Shown piece after piece: positions 58,801 to 64,000 of a DNA stretch of 64,000 nucleotides. Below the pieces are notes generated by a model. That model searched no databases, was not told the DNA's origin, and worked only from the letters and a program-made list of their open reading frames with translations. Each line of letters starts with the position of its first letter. Within the stretch, counting starts at the first letter, position 1. The stretch is from Schistosoma mansoni (lineage: Eukaryota > Platyhelminthes > Trematoda > Strigeidida > Schistosomatidae): the NCBI RefSeq assembly GCF_000237925.1, contig NC_031497.1, positions 24,652,178 to 24,716,177 on the forward strand, given 5' to 3'. Made by a program: the position numbers and the translations under genes.

Positions 58801-61557
58801 CTAACCAGGTATCTATACAAAATTGAATGGGTTTGAGCCGGTGAATGCATTAATCAACAATCTTTTAACTTCATGAAACAAAGTATGTATCATTAACTAG
58901 TCAGCAGCTATCAAGATAACCAAATGATGAGTGGTTCAGGAATTAATACTGTTTAACAGTAAGATACTTCTAAATGAGTTTCCTTTATAATCGATAGCAA
59001 CCAAGCGTATTTTGATTAGGGGAATGATTATATCTCACAAAATTTCCCAAATCCGAACGTAGTTAACCATTAGCTAACCGAGCCGCACCATCTCTAGAAA
59101 TCCAACTAGGGAGTTGTGATTTACCGAAAGAGAGCAGTTCTGTATAGTTTTTTGTACCTTTTTTTGTACCATCTCTGTTTTCTTTAACCAGTCCCAGAGT
59201 TGACAAATGATACACGATGTGGAAGTCACTAAGTTGACATTTGTAACACATGACTAGCCCACCGGAGCCAGTGTTGCAAGATGATGCTACTAGGTGAATT
59301 ATCGTCATTGCTCCCAAACATACACTGTCAGACCTTGGAGTTACCAATATAGTTTACCATCGGATCTGAGAGCCCTTTCAAAAACAATGAAGATGAAATA
59401 CGGAATAGTCGATAATCCTCAGCCGTGATGGGTCAAATTTGATGAAAATAGACAAAAACTACATTCACTGATGAGTTTCTAGATTCAACTGTTATAGTCA
59501 AACTATCATCACGGCAACGCCAAAAAATAAACCAGATTAGGATATCCAATTTTGGCTTTCACTATACATGGATCGATGTTATCAGCCAAATCAACATTAG
59601 CACATACTTACAAAACTATCCATCCATATACACAACGGTAAAAGATACAACTATGAATTGGGGATTTTTGTGATCATTTTTATGATAATGTAACAAACGA
59701 AAATTAGAAACGTGCATGATATTAATCAAAGCATTATGTTTAGTTGAAGCAATTGAACAAACAAACACCTTATCAAAGAAAAAAAAATTGGGGATAACTT
59801 TTACATAGACTAATAAAGCTTTTAGTATTATATACAGAAAAGAGGAAACAGTAGATATTGGGGGGGAAAAACCCCCCAATGGAAATGAACTAGATAATAG
59901 ACAATATAAGTGAAACAGGAAAAAAAATGTAATTACGTTACAACTGTATTACAGAAAGTATATATCAGCCGACATATATTTGTATTGCTAAATATCTGCC
60001 TACTTAATTATTATTATTGAACATTGACGAAGGTACATTTTAGCCACACACACACACACGAATTATATGAAAATACAAACAAATATAAACAAGACGGGAA
60101 TGAAATGTGAATGTGTGAATACTGATTATTTAATGTATTAATACTTTTATAATTTGTAAAAATTACAATAAAGATGGGTTCTTCAATATTTATAATTTAT
60201 TTTCTATATAATTGAGATCATGAGTCGATTGAAGCTAGACCACCATGGAAAACCTGGATGTGCACTGCTGAAGAGTCACACAAGAGGACGAAACGGTAAT
60301 CCAGTGCTTCCAGGTTTTTCATGGTGGTCTAGCTTCAATTGACTCATGATCTCAACTATATAAAATTACTAAAATCTCTACAAACCCCCCTTCTTATTTT
60401 CTTTATACTGAAATTTTTAAAAGATTATACAAAGAACCTTATTTATGTAAGTCTAGCAGTTTCAATTATATCCAGATTCTTTATATGATCATTAAGGTGG
60501 TCAGTGTATGACATGGTGTCGTGGTATGAAAGAAAGCTGCAAAGGGATGGCTTCTATCGGTCCATTACGACTCCCTAGATGGGGTCCAAGAGATGGTGCA
60601 ACACAGTGGCTAGAGACGTTATCAGATATGGCTCAGAGTAGAAGCCAGTGGCGATCCTGCTGTAACTTTCTTTTACTTTCTTCATAAAGAGTGGTCATAA
60701 CTTCCTTAAATGAAAGAGATCTTCTGGTTGTACATTTCAGTTTCCACCATCACTACTCTTATATATATGTATATATATGCATCTTACACCTTTTCTTTTC
60801 CCATTCTCATTGTTTACAAACGATTCCACTTTGATTTAAGTATACTTTATATGCCAATTCATTGATTAACACAGTATTATGTGATAACTATTTGGATCTC
60901 CATGAGTATCTATAACAGCCTGTTAAAACAAATATATTCCATGTTAAAATAGTACCAATTATCCAGTGAAATTCCTTTCACATAATTTGCTCTACAATGT
61001 TTATATTGAATACAAAACAACAATGAATGAATCTAGTGGTTAAGCGCTCGGGAGCGAGACTGGGTTCGAATCTCGCGAGGCGGGATCGTAAATGCGCACA
61101 GCTGAGGAGTCCCACAACAGGCCGAAACGGCCGTTCAGTGCTTCTAGGTTTTCCATGGTTGTCTAGCTTCAACTAACTCATGATTTCAACCATGAAAATA
61201 CTGAAATCTCCACAAAATCCCTACTGATAATGGATGAGTCCTTGTTTGATCTAAATCATCAACGTAGAAAAAAGCGTTTCTGTATGTGTCTACCTCGATC
61301 CTATACCATTTCAAACGCCGTGATGATACAACAATACAGCACTTCGATCACTATAAAATATTTTAAGTGGAAAATATAATGAAGGTTATCATTATTTAAA
61401 ATTTGATAAGTTGGTAAATTTGTCATTCAATATTTGTAAAAAAAACGTTACTAATCATAAAGTAAACATACAAATCAACATACCTGTTCATTGAAATTCA
61501 ATGAATTCATTTCAAGGAATTCAGTATCCAGTAATGATAACGGGGAAGTATACAAAC
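42369..61557 (-). CDS. MAGI: MAGI-type multi-PDZ scaffold protein, nine internal exons (partial)
   Basis: Exons in transcript order: 61557-61484, 58449-58410, 52929-52751, 51620-51290, 48871-48582, 47384-47199, 45214-45001, 44058-43891, 42556-42369. All phases agree (1670 nt). They encode a Ser/Asn-rich linker, then PDZ domains matching human MAGI PDZ3 (TGFGFNLVGG, GDKLISIDGVRVIG), PDZ4 (SDGFGFFLTN, VGDQILAVNG) and the first half of PDZ5 (RGFGFSIRGGQEFNRMP). MAGI proteins are cytoplasmic scaffolds at cell junctions; their PDZ domains bind C-terminal tails of membrane proteins. The GFGF ligand loops are intact in all three. The upstream parts expected in the family (guanylate-kinase-like, WW, earlier PDZ) would lie beyond 64000. 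The downstream half of PDZ5 was not found. All introns are GT-AG except the last one shown, which is GC-AG. Confidence 0.9.
43330..43655 (+). mobile_element. LINE family 2 fragment (middle of RT)
   Basis: The plus strand encodes ISKKGNISKYGDYRGII, then DQQTGFRKYRSCTDQI and SLYINFLDYENAFDSVDRRI. It retains RT motif A, the part lost from the copy at 21918-25712. It is broken at both ends and antisense within the MAGI intron 42557-43890. Confidence 0.85.
43891..44058 (-). CDS. MAGI: MAGI exon: second half of PDZ4
   Basis: Encodes AQLVPGSQAERMGLLSVGDQ then ILAVNGIPTCGLHHDEVVRL and IRESGNHIALKILPYS. Human MAGI has [20 protein letters not shown] and HSDIVNLIKEAGNTVTLRI. Its donor is GC (CAG/GCAAGT), not GT. 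Confidence 0.94.
45001..45214 (-). CDS. MAGI: MAGI exon: first half of PDZ4 with an Asn-rich loop
   Basis: Encodes IEIDNLNSHYSLEPVDVVIS, then RSEKSDGFGFFLTNTKPNHN, an Asn-rich loop (NRNNSNNNNNNSNLQN) and TEYI. The loop sits where human MAGI PDZ4 also has a long insertion after its GFGF strand. The Asn run is encoded by (AAT)n at about 45024-45060. Confidence 0.9.
45516..45705 (+). repeat. Foldback-family SINE with tRNA-like head
   Basis: AGTAGTCTAGAAGTTAAACG (A-box-like) and CTGGGTTCGGTCCTC (B-box-like) precede GAGGAGTCCTACATTGGGAA and a right arm GTGGTCTAAGTTAGATCGAT. Diverged, with no left arm. Confidence 0.6.
45835..46870 (-). mobile_element. LINE family 1, 5'-truncated, decayed
   Basis: On the minus strand about 46862-46605 encodes remnants of the segment after YADD (KIHSLLFDLNNSTRIFEM, CKILFQDWSVSASEV; compare [14 protein letters not shown] and [14 protein letters not shown]). 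It continues through the LRWLGHV region (46250-46330), the C-terminus and the 3' UTR to about 45835. Frame breaks occur throughout. It lies in the MAGI intron 45215-47198, sense to MAGI. Confidence 0.8.
47199..47384 (-). CDS. MAGI: MAGI exon: second half of PDZ3
   Basis: Phase 0 at both ends, 62 codons: VSIGALLMGGSAQLSEVVRT, GDKLISIDGVRVIGATHAEV, VELLDRAAHTVGQVTLGLQR. Human: [20 protein letters not shown] and ELICVDGTPVIGKSH. Confidence 0.95.
47745..48175 (-). repeat. ~500-bp SINE-like repeat, 5'-truncated, diverged
   Basis: Runs left to right from AGGGAAGTCCCTACTCAATG to AATTAAATAAATAAA. The hairpin region is decayed (CACACAAAGTTATAGTGGTG). In the MAGI intron between the two PDZ3 exons. Confidence 0.75.
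48582..48871 (-). CDS. MAGI: MAGI exon: linker and first half of PDZ3
   Basis: Encodes VVGLNKDNFSPESPNSSTTY, a Ser/Thr-rich stretch, then PLCMLPGEFLVHLKRQSTGF followed by GFNLVGGAEENTQ. PDZ3 begins at GEFLVHLKR; its ligand loop reads TGFGF. Confidence 0.94.
49275..49525 (-). repeat. tRNA-headed SINE running into an assembly gap
   Basis: From CATTTAGTATTGTTTGTTTG to CTCTTGGACTCGAACAC; the gap at 49526-49725 starts within the B box and hides the head. Minus orientation. Close in sequence to the 17488-17811 and 63562-63780 copies. Confidence 0.85.
49787..49851. repeat. (TA)n microsatellite
   Basis: About 32 uninterrupted TA units. A short (CA)n follows at about 49962-49979. In the MAGI intron 48872-51289. 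Confidence 0.95.
51290..51620 (-). CDS. MAGI: MAGI exon: low-complexity linker
   Basis: Encodes LSSRSGYHHRTSGSTGENSI, AQTPDPYVDRRLGLDSPNHQ, a His/Tyr/Gln-rich stretch, SNNNNGNINNN and SDRRRRVHPVDDSG. No domain; expected to be disordered. Recognised as an exon by AG/GT boundaries, consistent phase and length. Confidence 0.85.
52136..52415 (+). mobile_element. LINE family 1, 3'-end fragment
   Basis: GAAGAATGACATGGCTCAAA and GTGGTATGGCAACTCAAACT, with ACGTACGTACGAAG at its end, match the family C-terminus and 3' UTR. Diverged. Antisense within the MAGI intron 51621-52750. Confidence 0.7.
52751..52929 (-). CDS. MAGI: MAGI exon: Ser/Thr/Asn-rich linker
   Basis: Encodes DFHVKSTDQQSNTSIVGVVP, SSSPSTNVTINSNAINTTT, then INNNHNNLSIIYATPQPQRN. 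In phase with both neighbours; donor CAT/GTAAGT, acceptor TTACAG. No domain. Confidence 0.82.
53500..53950. repeat. Foldback-family element, two arms ~300 bp apart
   Basis: Left arm about 53510-53590 (ACCATTGAAAACCAGAGAGC ... GTCCTAGTATGAGGATTTCT) and right arm about 53865-53950 (GAGGAGTTCTGTACTATGAT ... ATGAAATCAATCTATGG) are imperfect reverse complements. The interior holds TTAAACGTTCGCCACAAAAG, a possible relic of the tRNA-like head. Old copy. Confidence 0.6.
54000..56145. other. MAGI intron sequence, nothing recognised
   Basis: A-rich low-complexity DNA with a (GT)n tract at about 54409-54428 and homopolymer C and A runs near 54700. The open frame at 55666-55953 shows no domain. No known repeat was noticed. 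Confidence 0.45.
56147..56279 (-). mobile_element. Minimal LINE family 2 derivative: 5' UTR fused to the 3' tail
   Basis: Read on the minus strand: ACCTGTAGCTCCTCCGGGGG, the GC-rich 5' UTR, CCAGAAAAAATTATTCAA, then directly GTAAGTAAG, the family tail. About 130 bp in total, with all coding sequence absent. It may be an extreme internal deletion or a short non-autonomous derivative. Confidence 0.7.
56565..56755 (+). repeat. tRNA-headed SINE, variant subfamily
   Basis: GTAGCTAAGTGGATCACAGA (A box) and GGTACTGGGTTCGAGTCCCG (B box), a body with AAGACGAAACGCGCGTCCTA, ending GCTAGCCACCATCCAACTC and an (ACA)n tail. The 3' half of the common subfamily is missing, and the tail differs, which suggests a distinct short subfamily. 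Confidence 0.8.
57232..57560 (+). repeat. Solo LTR of an LTR retrotransposon (fossil), ~330 bp
   Basis: TGTAAGTACGGCTCGTTGG to AGATATAACA, the same family as 25837-26188 and 41909-42261. A perfect 5-bp target duplication, ATATG, lies at 57227-57231 and 57561-57565. No internal region. Antisense within the MAGI intron 52930-58409. Confidence 0.9.
57812..58335 (-). repeat. ~500-bp SINE-like repeat, full length
   Basis: Runs left to right from CCCCCAAATGCCCTGGTACG to the GAAATAAATAAATAAA tail. The hairpin at 58248-58273 has loop AAATGA, the common arrangement for this orientation. It ends about 75 bp before the 40-nt MAGI exon. Confidence 0.85.
58410..58449 (-). CDS. MAGI: MAGI micro-exon (40 nt)
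   Basis: Encodes RYRGNIANHQYIN, phase 0 in and one base out, exactly fitting the exons on both sides. Acceptor GTTTTCAG, donor ATG/GTATGT. Small but supported by phase; could be alternatively spliced only with a frame change, since 40 is not a multiple of 3. Confidence 0.72.
58600..60200. other. MAGI intron sequence, nothing recognised
   Basis: No exon or window-wide repeat was seen. A tRNA-like stretch near 58605-58670 (GTGTAATGGGTTACAGAGAT, GGGCTTTGAGTC) may be another decayed SINE head. The minus-strand frame at 59063-59347 has no recognisable domain. Confidence 0.4.
60207..60361. repeat. Foldback element, ~52-bp arms
   Basis: 60207-60257 and about 60310-60361 are reverse complements with a few differences (arms include TGAGATCATGAGTC and CTAGACCACCATG). 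The short loop carries GCTGAAGAGTCACACAAGAG and GACGAAACGG. One of the cleanest copies in the window. Confidence 0.88.
60485..60680 (+). mobile_element. RTE-like LINE family 3, 3'-end fragment
   Basis: Encodes QCMTWCRGMKESCKG, then LPRWGPRDGATQWLETLSDM and AQSRSQWRSCC, comparable with family 1 [21 protein letters not shown] different subfamily from family 1, also seen at 62823-63145. Confidence 0.78.
61015..61228 (+). repeat. Foldback-family SINE with tRNA-like head
   Basis: AATCTAGTGGTTAAGCGCTC (A-box-like) and ACTGGGTTCGAATCTCGCG (a near-perfect B box) precede GAGGAGTCCCACAACAGGCC, the right arm and the terminus GAAATCTCCACAAAATCCC. This copy shows that the foldback family has, or captured, an RNA polymerase III type promoter. 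Confidence 0.8.
61484..61557 (-). CDS. MAGI: MAGI exon: linker, most upstream exon seen
   Basis: Encodes LYTSPLSLLDTEFLEMNSLN then FNEQ; only one frame is open and it joins the 40-nt exon in phase. Acceptor ATTGATAG, donor CAG/GTATGT. It begins with two bases of a split codon, so at least one more exon lies upstream, at higher coordinates. Confidence 0.75.
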
Positions 61558-61599
61558 CTATCAATTCCATAGAGAAAACAATAAATTATAGGATTATTT

Positions 61600-62810
61600 A
61601 TGATAAATTGAAATGCATAACATCGTCAATAACATAAATATAAATGTTAATTATGACATCTTGTTGTGCTAATCTAGTATGATAAATTGTGCCAACATGT
61701 ATCTGTGCCAGGATCAGTGTTAATGATATCTGTCTATCTATTAATCAATTACGACATAAGTATAAGGAAGAAATATAAATATTGAATAGTCACATTTGCG
61801 AATAAGTGCACATTTAAGAACATACCAATCGTTTTATTGGTTACCCAAGGTCGAAGCTCTATTCAAAGACAGTGGAAGCTTATAGTTTCACACATAAGCG
61901 TTAATCAAACGACTTATAACAAGGTTCAAGGTACGCTTACAGAAAATTTAATTGATATCGGCTCAATATACAACATACATAGCACAACACAGATACAATG
62001 ACTGTGAATTCTGAGCAATATTTCTTCTGCATTACTCACAGGCTAGCAAAGATGTTTGAGATCTACTAAAGTCAAGCCAAGAAGTTCATTATTCTTTGTA
62101 CAAATTAAATCACAAATGGATAAATAAAGTACAAAAGGTATTTATTACACATATATACTTTGAAATGCTGAGGAAGATCAGACGGATATTATTGATACTG
62201 TTGAGTTCTCTAAGCTAGATGGTTCCATTGTGAAGCTACATGTATAGGTAACCACTGTCCATGCTAATCAAAACAACAATCAATAAAAGCTTCATAATTG
62301 AACCATTCAAATAAGAGAATTCAATTACATTAAACACATATATTCATAACATATATAGTTGACTGAGAGAAATGTGTTTAGTTCAATTATGACCAGCAAA
62401 CAATGATCAATATAATCCATTGGAAAAATAAGAAAAAAAAATCACAAATTTTTTCCGTACACCACTCATCTATTACCATTAAAAAGTATGACATAATCTG
62501 ATGGTTGTCATGTTGAAAATAAACATGAAAAAGAAAAAAAAAAGAAAAACAGAGTGGTACTATGCCTGTCAATCTATATGTAAAGCACTATATATATACC
62601 ATAAACAAAAGAAAAAAACATTGTAAATGTGACTGATCAGAAGCAAATTATGATTGAGATTCATTTAATATAATCATTGTATAACAGAATTGATAGCAGA
62701 ATACTGAAAATTGCATTTATTGATTATTACAGTAGGAATATTTATGGGTATTCTGATAAATTTATATTATGTATTTCATTCAATTTCTATAGTTGTTTAG
62801 TATGATATTC
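61600..62810. other. Sequence upstream of the first MAGI exon seen, nothing recognised
   Basis: AT-rich. A fragment at about 61660-61730 (CTTGTTGTGCTAATCTAGTA, TGCCAACATGTATCTGTGCC) resembles the LINE family 1 3' UTR in plus sense. No exon could be supported. Confidence 0.4.
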
Positions 62811-62822
62811 ATTTATACTATT

Positions 62823-63145
62823 GTGGTGTGGTTCTGACTTCGGTGGCTTGAACATGTTCTAAGAATGTCGTCCCAGAAAATTCCACAACGTGCATTATTT
62901 GCCGACGCTGTGATTGGTTGGAAAAAGCGGAGAGGAGGTCAGTGTATGACATGGTGTCGTGGTATGAAAGAAAGCTGCAAAGGGTTAGCCTCTGTTGGTC
63001 CTTCACGACTCCCTAGATAAAGTCCGAGATATGGTGCAACACAGTGGCTAGAGATGTTATCAGATATGGATCATAATAGAAGCTAGTGGCGATCCTGCTT
63101 TAACCTTCTTTTACTTTCTTCATAAAGAGTGTTTATAAATTTCTT
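62823..63145 (+). mobile_element. RTE-like LINE family 3, 3'-end fragment
   Basis: The plus strand encodes HVLRMSSQKIPQRALFADAV, IGWKKRRGGQCMTWCRGMKE and QWLEMLSDM. It extends about 120 bp further upstream than the 60485 copy and overlaps it for the rest. Contains frame breaks. Confidence 0.8.
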
Positions 63146-63263
63146 AACTGAAAGAGTCTTCTGGTTGTATAATTCAGTTCTCCCCATCATTACTCTACTC
63201 TTTTTTTCATTCTGATTTTTCTTTTATACATATGCATTTTCCCCTTTCTCTTCCCATTCTCAT

Positions 63264-63335
63264 TGTTTTGTGTGGCGCATATGTATCTGGTGCCCCTTTG
63301 TACCAATATATATGTGTTTAAATAAATAAATAAAA
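63264..63335 (-). repeat. ~500-bp SINE-like repeat, last 70 bp only
   Basis: TTTTGTGTGGCGCATATGTA to GTTTAAATAAATAAATAAA. It is truncated inside the hairpin stem, as if reverse transcription stopped there. It directly follows the LINE family 3 fragment. Confidence 0.8.
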
Positions 63336-63340
63336 TAAAT

Positions 63341-63558
63341 TGTGGTATGGGTTACTGACATCCACATAAGTAGTATATGGTGATGGTCGGGCATTGAATG
63401 TATTTCAGTAGAAGATCGATAAGGAGAGAACGGGAACCGTATGCAATTGGTATGAAAATGCAATAATCGGAGACTATGGACGGATATTTGCGGAAGAAAC
63501 AGTCAAATTAAGACAATTGATTGATAGTTTGCAAATTAACTGTTCACTATATTTTCAC
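63341..63558 (+). repeat. 303-bp dispersed repeat, partial
   Basis: From TGTGGTATGGGTTACTGACA to about GCAAATTAACTGTTCACTAT. Lacks the last quarter of the family; the SINE starts next to it. Confidence 0.7.
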
Positions 63559-63561
63559 TTA

Positions 63562-64000
63562 GTATTACTTATTTGAATCTTCCCGTTGATGTTTAGGACT
63601 GCTGTTGATCAGTCTCTTATTGGCGTGTGTGCATACTGTGCGGATTGCCTCGATATTGCCTTAATTCACAAGCATTCTAAGCAAAGATTGATAGTGGCTA
63701 GCAGTGGAATCCAGGACGCGCGTTTTGTCCCCTTTGGGACTCGTCAGCTAGATGTACCTGCATCTCAGAGTTGATGTTCANNNNNNNNNNNNNNNNNNNN
63801 NNNNNNNNNNNNNNNNNNNNNNNNNNNNNNNNNNNNNNNNNNNNNNNNNNNNNNNNNNNNNNNNNNNNNNNNNNNNNNNNNNNNNNNNNNNNNNNNNNNN
63901 NNNNNNNNNNNNNNNNNNNNNNNNNNNNNNNNNNNNNNNNNNNNNNNNNNNNNNNNNNNNNNNNNNNNNNNNNNNNNNNNTAGCCACTATCCATCTTTGC
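63562..64000. repeat. Two SINE pieces in opposite orientation around a gap
   Basis: 63562-63780 is a SINE in minus orientation (from TTAGTATTAC to GAGTTGATGTTCA). After the gap (63781-63980) the last 20 bases, TAGCCACTATCCATCTTTGC, are SINE sequence in plus orientation. The gap therefore hides an inverted SINE junction. Confidence 0.8.

Noticed and set aside
59063-59347. 94-codon minus-strand frame as a MAGI exon
   Set aside because: It contains possible splice sites, but the exons at 61484 and 58449 already join in phase, and its peptide has no family resemblance.

Overview
The window looks like nuclear DNA of a blood fluke (Schistosoma or a close relative). It is AT-rich and packed with RTE-clade LINEs of the SR2/SR3 (Perere) type, tRNA-headed SINEs resembling the schistosome Sm-alpha family, and foldback repeats. 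One host gene has tiny introns at its 5' end and multi-kilobase introns further on, a pattern known from schistosome genomes. No prokaryotic features such as operons or CRISPR arrays are present. The species assignment is inference from these repeats and the intron pattern.

Two host genes were reconstructed by hand from splice sites and reading phase. The first is on the + strand, 3960-32724: the ribosome-biogenesis factor CEBPZ (Noc1/Mak21 family), 16 exons, 2733 nt, 910 residues, every junction in phase. Its first seven exons fit in 1.2 kb with six introns of 29-38 nt; the last nine exons are spread over 25 kb. The second is on the - strand, from beyond the right-hand part of the window down to at least 42369: a MAGI-type multi-PDZ scaffold. 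Nine in-phase exons (61557 to 42369) encode a low-complexity linker and the last PDZ domains. The gene is incomplete at its 5' end (outside the window) and the exon for the second half of the final PDZ was not found. The two genes converge tail to tail, with about 4-10 kb between them.

Everything else recognisable is repeats. 1-3.9 kb: no gene, then an RTE fragment and a broken CR1-like LINE ending just before the CEBPZ start. 5.2-16.9 kb (CEBPZ introns 7-9): an open 1021-codon RTE-clade LINE (9915-12980) plus several 3' fragments, foldback elements and a ~500-bp SINE-like repeat. 20.3-26.3 kb (intron 12): a second RTE family inserted into an older repeat with a 12-bp target duplication, next to a solo LTR. 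32.7-42 kb: intergenic, with SINE pairs, a twin-primed RTE, a 303-bp repeat and another solo LTR. 42-64 kb: MAGI exons and introns with LINE, SINE, foldback and LTR copies.

Six assembly gaps of exactly 200 N interrupt the window, several of them inside inverted or repeated sequence. I found no convincing new defence, toxin or biosynthetic system. The most interesting signals are mobile-element mechanics: 12-bp target duplications shared by LINEs and non-autonomous repeats, twin-priming inversions, hairpin-loop flips, and a minimal LINE derivative.
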